Of a stretch of DNA of 64,000 nt, positions 57,729 through 64,000 are shown one piece after another. The DNA is taken from positions 2,850,351 to 2,914,350 of the forward strand of contig NZ_JACCFQ010000001.1 of the NCBI RefSeq assembly GCF_013410215.1, written 5' to 3'. The position numbers and the translations under genes are program-made. Each line of letters starts with the position of its first letter. The stretch's first letter is position 1. Below the pieces are notes generated by a model that had not been told where the DNA came from, made no database searches, and saw nothing but the letters and a program-made list of their open reading frames with translations. This DNA comes from Nesterenkonia sandarakina. Lineage in GTDB: Bacteria; Actinomycetota; Actinomycetes; Actinomycetales; Micrococcaceae.

Positions 57729-57983
57729 AATCGGTTTACGGGCCTTTAGTCGGGCAAGGTATACGGGCACTGAGTCCCCCACACTTGCGCCACGTATCCG
57801 CTTAGGGGCCAGGGCCTCCAAGCGAGGACCGGACCAGCACAACCGGGAACGCCAGCCCGGAAGGACTTCAAAAGCCCTACTGATAACCACTCGGCACCTG
57901 TTCGGCTGATCCAGAAGGCGCTTGGGCTGTCAGCTCCAGTCCCGACTGCATAAATTTGCTCCCACACTGGTCGTTACCTCAAC
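57729..57983. other. Gap without a supportable gene
   Basis: No frame has a plausible start with a ribosome-binding site or a known domain, and I see no tRNA or clear hairpin. It separates the methyltransferase gene from the NlpC/P60 promoter. Confidence 0.5.
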
Positions 57984-58011
57984 GTGACATTTGTTATCGA
58001 TCTGTTATAAC
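57984..58011 (+). promoter_or_regulatory. Promoter of the NlpC/P60 gene
   Basis: GTGACA and TATAAC are separated by 16 bp, with an extended -10 (TGT before TATAAC). Transcription would start near 58018, leaving a leader of about 205 nt. Confidence 0.65.
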
Positions 58012-58017
58012 GTCGTA

Positions 58018-58224
58018 GTCGTGCCTGCGACCGATGTCCGAAGTCGCAGCCCCTCCGTCAGACCTCCTCCTGCCGCTGACCGGAGCCGTTCCACGAAAAT
58101 TACCGCACGGCAGGGTGTGGGGCATCGCGGTCGATCAGGACCTGAAGAACGTGAGCTTCCCGGCTCGCACTTCACGTAGGCGGCCCCACAACTACAGGGA
58201 GAGGTTTCCAGAGAAGTGACAGAC
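58018..58224 (+). ncRNA. Structured 5' leader of the NlpC/P60 gene
   Basis: The leader can form CTGCGAC/GTCGCAG (58025-58031 with 58043-58049). An 8-bp closing stem TGTGGGGC/GCCCCACA (58116-58123 with 58183-58190) encloses ACGTGA/TCACGT (58149-58154 with 58172-58177). The last stem ends about 25 nt before the gene's ribosome-binding region. It could be a riboswitch or thermosensor. c-di-AMP (ydaO) riboswitches precede many actinobacterial wall hydrolases, but I do not see that consensus here. Confidence 0.45.
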
Positions 58225-59208
58225 ATGACTTTCGTCTCGCGCCGTGACCGGCGCCGCCAGGCCAAGCCGTCATTGGCACAGGCCGTGGCATCCAACGCCG
58301 GCACCGTCGGACGAGGCGCGGCAGCTGCCGTCGCCGCATCCGGCCTCGTGATCTCCTCCGGAGTCGCGGCGAACGCCGGCACCGATATCCAGACCCCCGA
58401 AGGCTCCACCTTGGACATCAACACCGCCGACTTCGGCGTGGAGCGCGCCAGCACCACCTCCTCGGTGGCAGTGACCGCCGCGCAGGACGTGCAGCTCTCC
58501 TTCGACCGTCCCATGGTGACCTCCACCCCCGCACCTGTGGTGGAACCAGAGCCCGCTCCGGCACCAGAGTCCGCTTCTGAGCCCGAGCCGGAGCCAGCAC
58601 CTGAGCCCACCCCAGTGGTGGAAGAGGCCGTCACCGCCTCCATGCCGATGCCAACCGAGCCGGAAGCTCCCGCGCAGGAGACTGATCCGGCACCGCAGGA
58701 GCAGCAGTCCAGCACCGGAAACACCGGTTGGTCCAACACCGGGCAGGCTCAGAGCAGCACCGGCCAGCAGACTTCGCAAGCCAACATCGGCCAGCAGTCC
58801 CAGGGCAACACCCAGGTCGCCTCAACCTCCCCCGCACAGGAAGAGGCCCCGGCCGCTTCCAGTGGCGGCAACGGCTCGATCGTGGGCGCCGCCTATGCAG
58901 GTCTCGGCAACCCCTACTCCTTCGGCGGCACCACTCCCGCCGGCTGGGACTGCTCCGGGTTCATCAACTGGGCCTACGGCCAGGCCGGCATCGACGTGCC
59001 CCGCAGCACTTACGCCATGATGGGCTCGCTGCGCCAGGTCTCCTCGCCCTCCCCGGGCGACATCGTCATCCAGAACGGTGGCAGCCACGCCGCCATTTAC
59101 GTGGGCAACGGCCAGCTCATCGGCGCCAACAACCCCCGCGTGGGAACCATCCAGTACCCGCTGAACTCCCCGTACTGGACCAACACCATGTACCTCAGCG
59201 CGAACTGA
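58225..59208 (+). CDS. Secreted NlpC/P60 cell-wall hydrolase
   Basis: A 327-residue exported endopeptidase that would cleave peptide stems of peptidoglycan. After a charged N-terminus (SRRDRRRQ) comes an export signal (GRGAAAAVAASGLVISSGVA, cleaved near AANAG). A Pro/Glu-rich linker (about 100-135) and a Gln/Ser/Thr-rich linker (about 165-215) follow. The catalytic domain (about 220-327) shows Cys in GWDCSGFINWAYG and His in GGSHAAIYVGNG. There is no LysM or SH3 wall-binding module. GTG 58216 is an alternative start. The leader and strong promoter suggest tight control. Confidence 0.92.
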   Translation: MTFVSRRDRRRQAKPSLAQAVASNAGTVGRGAAAAVAASGLVISSGVAANAGTDIQTPEGSTLDINTADFGVERASTTSSVAVTAAQDVQLSFDRPMVTSTPAPVVEPEPAPAPESASEPEPEPAPEPTPVVEEAVTASMPMPTEPEAPAQETDPAPQEQQSSTGNTGWSNTGQAQSSTGQQTSQANIGQQSQGNTQVASTSPAQEEAPAASSGGNGSIVGAAYAGLGNPYSFGGTTPAGWDCSGFINWAYGQAGIDVPRSTYAMMGSLRQVSSPSPGDIVIQNGGSHAAIYVGNGQLIGANNPRVGTIQYPLNSPYWTNTMYLSAN

Positions 59209-59244
59209 TGCTTCCGCCGCCTCAGCGGTGCAGTAGAAACCTCG

Positions 59245-59284
59245 GCCGTAGGGCGCGATCCTCACAGGGATCGCGCCCTACGGC
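59245..59284. terminator. Terminator after the NlpC/P60 gene
   Basis: A perfect 17-bp stem (59245-59261 with 59268-59284, loop TCACAG) lies 37 bp after the stop codon. Confidence 0.8.
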
Positions 59285-59436
59285 TACCAGGTTCACGAAC
59301 TTGGAGTGAGTGAATGAGACCAGCAAGGTCTCCGGCGCCACCGATGACCACCCAAGTTGACGCTTAGTCCGTGCTGGACAGAGCACCGCCAAGGAGCCAC
59401 CCATTGCCGGCGCAGATACCAATCTACGATCAGATC

Positions 59437-60144
59437 ATGACGGATAGCTCCACCGGTACGGTCAAGGTCCTTGTGGTCGACGATGAGAAACCACTTCTGC
59501 ATCTCGTTGAGCAGTACCTTCACCGCGAAGGAATGAACGTAGCAACCACCAGCGACGGCGCTGCTGCCGTAGAGATGGCCCGGAATCAAGACCCCGCCGT
59601 GGTGATCCTGGATCTGGGCCTGCCGGGTATGGATGGTGTCGAGGTGTGCCGCCAGATCCGCAACTTCTCCGACTGTTATGTCGTGATGCTCACTGCGCGT
59701 GCCGAGGAAGTGGACCGGCTCATCGGGCTTTCCGTCGGTGCCGATGACTATGTGACCAAACCCTTCAGTCCCCGTGAGTTAGTGCTGCGAGTGCGTGCCA
59801 TGCTGCGCCGGCCACGGCAGGGCCCACGAGCTGACTCCCGGGTCGTTGAGATCGGGGCGCTCCGCGTCGACTTGGCCGGACGTGAGGTCCATCTTCGAGG
59901 CGCACCAGTTGAACTGACCCGTACCGAGTTCGACGTCTTGGCTGTCCTGATCTCAGAACCGGGAGTCGCAATCTCTCGGAGTGAACTGATCACTCGGGTA
60001 TGGGGCCAGGACTGGTTTGGAGATAGACACCTTGTCGATGTCCACGTGGGACATCTCCGTCGAAAGCTAGGAGATGACCCGACCGATCCTGAGTTCATTC
60101 ACACTATTCGTGGTGTCGGGTACAAGGCGGGATCCACACGATGA
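59437..60144 (+). CDS. OmpR-family response regulator
   Basis: A 235-residue DNA-binding regulator. The receiver (about 10-122) has the acidic pair in VLVVDDEKPLL, phospho-acceptor Asp in VVILDLGLPGMDG, Thr in VMLTARAEE and Lys in DDYVTKPFSP. The winged helix (about 140-232) ends with HTIRGVGYKAG. ATG 59437 is preferred over the longer frame from 59371. Its stop overlaps the kinase start as ATGA. Downstream genes suggest an envelope or metal signal. Confidence 0.95.
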   Translation: MTDSSTGTVKVLVVDDEKPLLHLVEQYLHREGMNVATTSDGAAAVEMARNQDPAVVILDLGLPGMDGVEVCRQIRNFSDCYVVMLTARAEEVDRLIGLSVGADDYVTKPFSPRELVLRVRAMLRRPRQGPRADSRVVEIGALRVDLAGREVHLRGAPVELTRTEFDVLAVLISEPGVAISRSELITRVWGQDWFGDRHLVDVHVGHLRRKLGDDPTDPEFIHTIRGVGYKAGSTR

Positions 60145-61262
60145 AACAGCAACGACGAGGCGCCGGACTCGGGACGCGCATCCTGGCTGCCCTGATCGTG
60201 GTGCTCTGTGTCGCCGCTGCCACCGCATGGCTCGTCGCGCTCATCATCGGACCGTTGATCTTCCATGACCACATGCTGATGGTCGAGAGCGTCAACCCTG
60301 AACCAGAAGTCATCACCCATGCCGAAGAAGCCTTCGACGCCGCGTGGACACTCACCCTCGCACTCGCGCTACTGGCAGCCGTGGCAACCTCAGTCATCGT
60401 CACACTCTTCCTGGTCCGTCGAATCATCAGCCCAATCAGCACAGTCCGTGGCGCGGTCACCAAAGTCGCAGACGGCGACTACACCGCCCGGGTGCCTGAA
60501 GTGAGCATGGGCGCTGAATTCACAGAACTGATGGACGCCTTCAACACGATGGCCAGCAAGCTGGACCAGACCGAAAGCACCCGCAAACGCCTGCTCTCTG
60601 ATCTGGCTCACGAGATGCGCACCCCCGTAGCCACCGTCTATGGGTATCTCGAAGCCATGCAGGACGGGGTCGCCCACGCCGATGACGAGACCCTGGTGAT
60701 GCTGCGGGAACAGACCGCGCGTCTAACTCGCCTGGCGGAGGACATCTCACTGGTCAGCGCCGCCGAAGAGCGACACCTGAGTCTGCAACCAGCCCCCACC
60801 CAGGTAGGTGAGCTGCTCACGACTGCCGAAGCTCAGACGCGCGGACGCTACCGAGAGAAACGAGTGAACCTTTTCGTCGACGCCACCGCTCAATCACAGG
60901 ACATCGGGGTCACTGTCGATAGCGGGCGCATCGGACAGGTGCTCACCAACCTGTTGGACAATGCACTGCACCACACTGATCCCGGCGACGAAGTGACCCT
61001 ACGAGCAGCACACTCAACAACGTCGGTGACCATAGAGGTTGCAGACACCGGTCACGGGATAGCGACTGAGCACCTCCCGCACGTCTTCGAACGCTTCTAC
61101 CGTGTGGACACCGCCCGAGACCGCCAACATGGAGGCTCGGGGATCGGCCTGGCCATCGTTCGCTCCATCATCACCGCCCACGGGGGAACCGTTCGCGCCC
61201 ACAGCGACGGACCAGGAGCTGGGGCTGTCTTCACCGTCAAGCTGCCCCGCCAGTCCGGGTGA
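60141..61262 (+). CDS. Sensor histidine kinase
   Basis: A 373-residue membrane kinase paired with the preceding regulator. Two helices (about 13-38 and 72-96) flank a short outside loop of about 35 residues with several His, Glu and Met (FHDHMLMVESVNPEPE). A HAMP domain follows (about 95-150). The phospho-acceptor is in LLSDLAHEMRTPVATVYGY, the N box in NLLDNALHHTDPG, and G boxes in VADTGHGIATEHL and HGGSGIGLAIVRS. The short His/Met-containing loop would suit a metal sensor, which is only inference. Confidence 0.94.
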   Translation: MKQQRRGAGLGTRILAALIVVLCVAAATAWLVALIIGPLIFHDHMLMVESVNPEPEVITHAEEAFDAAWTLTLALALLAAVATSVIVTLFLVRRIISPISTVRGAVTKVADGDYTARVPEVSMGAEFTELMDAFNTMASKLDQTESTRKRLLSDLAHEMRTPVATVYGYLEAMQDGVAHADDETLVMLREQTARLTRLAEDISLVSAAEERHLSLQPAPTQVGELLTTAEAQTRGRYREKRVNLFVDATAQSQDIGVTVDSGRIGQVLTNLLDNALHHTDPGDEVTLRAAHSTTSVTIEVADTGHGIATEHLPHVFERFYRVDTARDRQHGGSGIGLAIVRSIITAHGGTVRAHSDGPGAGAVFTVKLPRQSG

Positions 61263-61388
61263 GAACGTGAAGGTTCGATGAAGGACCATGTGCGGTCCAC
61301 CGCGTCTCCGGAGCCGCTGGATACCCTCAATGACTGCGCCCGAAGCAATCCCCCGGCCCAGAGCAACCGAAACCAACGGAGGACGAGA

Positions 61389-62480
61389 GTGTCAACTGAG
61401 GGAACACTCCCTTCCGAAGGGCCGTCCCGACTGGGTCGACACCGCATGGTCGCCCTGGACGCAGCACGCGGCCTGGCTGTCATCGGCATGATCGCCGTCA
61501 ACACCGGGCCCCGCGGGGATGACGAACTCCTGGAGATGCTCTATCGCATTCCCTATGGTCGAGCCTCTCTGCTCTTCGTCCTTCTGGGCGGCATCGGGCT
61601 GTCTTTGATGACTCGACGCTCTCGGTTGCAGGGGGCGCCTCTGCCCTGGGTGTCGCTGGTGTGGCGGTGCGCCTTGCTGCTCCTGGGAGGACTGGCGCTC
61701 CAGGAACTAGCCCACGACGTCTCTGTAATCTTGCAGATCTATGCGCTGCTGATCCTGTTCTCACTGCCTCTGCTGAGGGTGACCGGGCGCTCTCTGCTGC
61801 TGGTGGCGGCGACAAGCGCGCTGGTCGGTCCGCTGATATGGATCATGGGGCAGATCTATACGGATGGTGAATTTGATCGTGATCCTGTCGCCGTCTCTGA
61901 CTCCGTATGGGAGATCTTCACTGGCATCGTGGTCACTGGCCCCTACCCGTTGATCGTCTGGGGCGCTCCGTTCGTCTTCGGTATCTGGTTAGGACGTCAG
62001 AAACTCAGTGACTCGCGCATCAGCACCCGGCTGGTCATCTGGGGCGCCGTCGCTGCTGTGGCCGCTCACCTGGCGTCAATTGCTCTGGTGGGGCTCTTTG
62101 GGGAACCCACCAGCCATATCGCGTGGCAGCGACTCTTCAGTTCAGTGGCTCATTCCCAGATGCCGTTGTGGGTGATCGGTGGCACGGGTTCCGCGGTGTT
62201 CGTCCTCGGTGTGTGTCTGAAAATCCGCGCCTGGTCTCACCCGGGGCTGAAACCGTTGAGTTACCTGGGGCAGCTGGCCCTGACCGCCTACGTCGGGCAT
62301 CTGCTGATCCTCGCGTTCATCGTCCGTCCCGGGCCAAACACCTTGGCCCAGGGCGTGTTCGCCACTGCAGGCAGCGTGGTCGCGCTGATGGTCTTCGCCT
62401 CCCTGTGGCGCTGGCGATTCAGCCGGGGCCCTCTCGAGGTGTTGTTGCGGGCACCGAAGCTTCGACGCGCCGCCGGCTGA
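61389..62480 (+). CDS. DUF418-type polytopic membrane protein
   Basis: A 363-residue membrane protein with about nine to ten helices. The opening MVALDAARGLAVIGMIAVNT (about 20-39) is the mark of the DUF418/DUF1624 group related to heparan-glucosaminide acyltransferases, and the end KPLSYLGQLALTAYVGHLLI is equally typical. Members may acylate cell-wall sugars or lipids, or transport. GTG 61389 lies six bases after GGAGG, which fixes the start within a longer open frame. It is probably co-transcribed with the two-component genes. Confidence 0.85.
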   Translation: MSTEGTLPSEGPSRLGRHRMVALDAARGLAVIGMIAVNTGPRGDDELLEMLYRIPYGRASLLFVLLGGIGLSLMTRRSRLQGAPLPWVSLVWRCALLLLGGLALQELAHDVSVILQIYALLILFSLPLLRVTGRSLLLVAATSALVGPLIWIMGQIYTDGEFDRDPVAVSDSVWEIFTGIVVTGPYPLIVWGAPFVFGIWLGRQKLSDSRISTRLVIWGAVAAVAAHLASIALVGLFGEPTSHIAWQRLFSSVAHSQMPLWVIGGTGSAVFVLGVCLKIRAWSHPGLKPLSYLGQLALTAYVGHLLILAFIVRPGPNTLAQGVFATAGSVVALMVFASLWRWRFSRGPLEVLLRAPKLRRAAG

Positions 62481-62633
62481 GCAGGCATCCGGGCCATGCC
62501 CGGCCTGGCTCGTCAAGAAGAGCTCTGTATTTTGATGAAGGTTCTTTAAAGATCCTGTTTCACAGGTATGGACGAGACTCTGCGCGAGGTTGACTCTTCT
62601 GCACCCGAAAACAGCCTGACACCGGAGGACCTC

Positions 62634-63281
62634 ATGACGACGAAGACTTTCACCGCGACCCTGGGAGCATTCGCTCTCGCGGCAGCACTGACCGGCTGTG
62701 GAACATCCGATGAAGAGCCCAGCGAGTCTGCCCCTGACACTGCCCAGAGCACGGAAGAGGTCTCGGAGCAGTACAACGAGGCAGACGTCGAGTACATCTC
62801 CGGGATGGTCATGCATCACTCCCAGGCCGTGGAGATGTCCGACATCCTGCTCGAGAAGGACGACGTCGAGCAAGAGGTCACCACGCTGGCCGAGGACATC
62901 CGAGAGGCCCAGGGCCCTGAGATCGAGCAGATGGAATCCTGGCTTGATGCCTGGGGTGAAGAGGCCGCCAGTGATGGCGACATGGAAGGCATGGACCACG
63001 GCGATGGGGACATGGAAGGCATGGACTCGATGGAGGGCATGTCTGACATGGAGGGCATGATGAGCGAGGATGACCTCAGTGAGCTGGAGAGCGCCACCGG
63101 GACTGAAGCATCCAGGCTGTTCCTGGAGCAGATGATCGCCCACCATGAAGGTGCGGTGTCCTCCGCCGAAGATCACCTCGACAACGGGGAGAACCCTGAG
63201 GCCCTGGAGCTCTCGGAGACCATCATCTCTGACCAGCAGGCCGAGATCGACGAGATGGAGACCATGCTCGAAGATCTCTGA
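62634..63281 (+). CDS. DUF305 lipoprotein with Met/His-rich repeats
   Basis: A 215-residue lipoprotein with lipobox LTGC (C22); GGAGG lies six bases before ATG 62634. The DUF305 ferritin-like four-helix domain shows its two paired histidines in MVMHHSQAVEMS (61-62) and QMIAHHEGAV (170-171). Between them, residues 115-143 contain four copies of a D/S-MEGM motif with a DHGDGD segment. Such methionine and histidine clusters bind copper or silver in periplasmic proteins. The protein is probably a surface copper-binding or metal-tolerance factor. Confidence 0.88.
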   Translation: MTTKTFTATLGAFALAAALTGCGTSDEEPSESAPDTAQSTEEVSEQYNEADVEYISGMVMHHSQAVEMSDILLEKDDVEQEVTTLAEDIREAQGPEIEQMESWLDAWGEEAASDGDMEGMDHGDGDMEGMDSMEGMSDMEGMMSEDDLSELESATGTEASRLFLEQMIAHHEGAVSSAEDHLDNGENPEALELSETIISDQQAEIDEMETMLEDL

Positions 63282-63289
63282 CCAACCGA

Positions 63290-63343
63290 GAAGAAGAGGG
63301 CCCTGCCGGGATGCAGCTGCATCCCGGCAGGGCCCTCTTCTTC
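63290..63343. terminator. 54-bp perfect palindrome, bidirectional terminator
   Basis: Arms 63290-63316 and 63317-63343 are fully complementary with no loop spacer; the centre is ATGCAGCTGCAT. It lies 8 bp after the DUF305 stop and 19 bp before the stop of the convergent gene. GAAGAAGAG at one end gives CTCTTCTTC at the other, U-rich on both transcripts. Confidence 0.88.
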
Positions 63344-63362
63344 GGGTTATCCTCGGCTCTCG

Positions 63363-64000
63363 TCAGGCCAGTTGTTCGACGGTGTTTCCGCCGTCAAGGC
63401 TGCGCAACACGGTGGAGTCCACCACGAGCAGTGCTTCCACTGACCCATCTTCGGTGAGGCTGGCCCCGAGGGCGACAACCTCGCCCACCGGCTCCTCACT
63501 GGCACTCCAGCTCTGCCCGGCGTCGCGACTGGTCACCAGCCGTCCATCGATTCCTGACCCGACGATGGTGGTCTCATCGGCCCACGCCACACGTGACATC
63601 AGCTGCGGAGTCTCTAAGGTCTCCCAGGAGGTCCCGTCACTGGAGAACAGCACTCCTGCTTCGGTGGCGGCGATGATAGCCCCCGTGCCCGGTGCGGTGG
63701 CCAAAGCGACAGGGGGCGCGGGAATGGACAGCGTCTCCCAGTTTTCACCATCTGTGCTGACGCGCAGCTCTCCGTCGAAGCCGACGATACGTTCAGCGCC
63801 CGCGGTCAGGGCGTGGAAGTCTGATTCCCCGCCTCGAGAGAGCACACTCCAGCTCTCTCCCTGGTCGGTGGATTCGATCAGCCCAACAGGTTCGGGCAGA
63901 TCTGATCCAGCCCCTGGGTGGCCTGAAGCCAGGTAGCGCCCCTGGGGTGCGAGCGTGAATCCCATCAGATCAACAGTGGGACCCACCGAGACCATGTCAC
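63363..64000 (-). CDS. F510_1955-family BNR-repeat protein, partial
   Basis: The C-terminal 212 residues or so of a protein that continues past the window edge. It has sialidase-type BNR/Asp-box motifs in a beta-propeller: STDQGESWS, STDGENWETL, SSDGTSWETL, SRDAGQSWS and SLDGGN. This matches the exported F510_1955 family, called glycosylhydrolase by fold only. In Actinobacteria it is often found near DUF305 and copper genes, as here. The signal peptide lies outside the window. Confidence 0.82.
   Translation of the reverse strand, partial: DMVSVGPTVDLMGFTLAPQGRYLASGHPGAGSDLPEPVGLIESTDQGESWSVLSRGGESDFHALTAGAERIVGFDGELRVSTDGENWETLSIPAPPVALATAPGTGAIIAATEAGVLFSSDGTSWETLETPQLMSRVAWADETTIVGSGIDGRLVTSRDAGQSWSASEEPVGEVVALGASLTEDGSVEALLVVDSTVLRSLDGGNTVEQLA

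Noticed and set aside
51725..57983. Genomic island with integrase and att sites
   Set aside because: Gene content and short repeats hint at it, but there is no integrase, transposase, tRNA gene or flanking direct repeat in the window.
58018..58224. ydaO (c-di-AMP) riboswitch before the NlpC/P60 gene
   Set aside because: Expected by gene context, but I could not align the conserved core; kept only as an unassigned structured leader.

Overview
The window is high-GC DNA with dense, often overlapping genes. The gene set is actinobacterial: mycothiol-dependent DinB-type enzyme, DUF3090 and SCO1664-family genes, an ABC sugar importer without its own ATPase, a ROK repressor, an AceE-like E1, and F510_1955 and AMIN-like lipoproteins. 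Many starts look leaderless. Strongly acidic secreted proteins would fit a salt- or alkali-tolerant Micrococcaceae such as Nesterenkonia, but that placement is an inference. I saw no rRNA, tRNA, CRISPR array, intact insertion sequence or prophage.

Layout. 0-3.3 kb: amino-sugar and cell-wall recycling (GntR regulator and anmK, divergent from nagA). 3.3-7 kb: pheS-pheT. 7-8.3 kb: an acidic lipoprotein and a long inverted repeat. 8.3-14.7 kb: an alpha-glucoside locus (binding protein, two permeases, GH13 glucosidase) facing a ROK repressor across a candidate operator. 14.7-18.4 kb: a four-gene membrane or lipid set (CDP-alcohol transferase, GT4, methyltransferase, LPG-synthase-like flippase). 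18.5-29.8 kb: redox and stress genes (Nudix, SRPBCC, YitT, three aldo/keto reductases, KatE catalase, quinone oxidoreductase, amidase, TauE, mycothiol-linked enzyme, HNH-repeat protein). 29.8-35.1 kb: a five-gene minus-strand operon ending in a cysteine-free photolyase. 35.3-45.3 kb: mixed genes, ending in the phosphatase-DUF3090-SCO1664 trio. 45.5-47.1 kb: two duplicated AMIN-like lipoproteins. 47.2-51.4 kb: a GntR regulator divergent from acdS and an AceE-like dehydrogenase. 51.5-57.7 kb: a less conserved stretch of small, hypothetical and membrane genes, an ECF sigma factor and scattered short repeats. 58-64 kb: an NlpC/P60 hydrolase with a long structured leader, a two-component system, and a DUF418 / DUF305 / F510_1955 group that looks metal-related.

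How genes work together. GntR-AnmK-NagA would return anhydroMurNAc and GlcNAc to central metabolism. The glucoside importer feeds the adjacent glucosidase under ROK control. AcdS would make 2-oxobutyrate and ammonia, and the next gene could oxidise the 2-oxobutyrate. The final block may sense and handle copper at the envelope.

The most unusual signals are: a recurring TAGNNT-N6/7-ATG arrangement at twelve genes, including two divergent genes with overlapping -10 boxes in a 24-bp gap; two genes whose only well-placed start after a strong Shine-Dalgarno is ATC; a PhrB-type photolyase with no cysteine at all; and the acdS-E1 operon with a palindromic operator.
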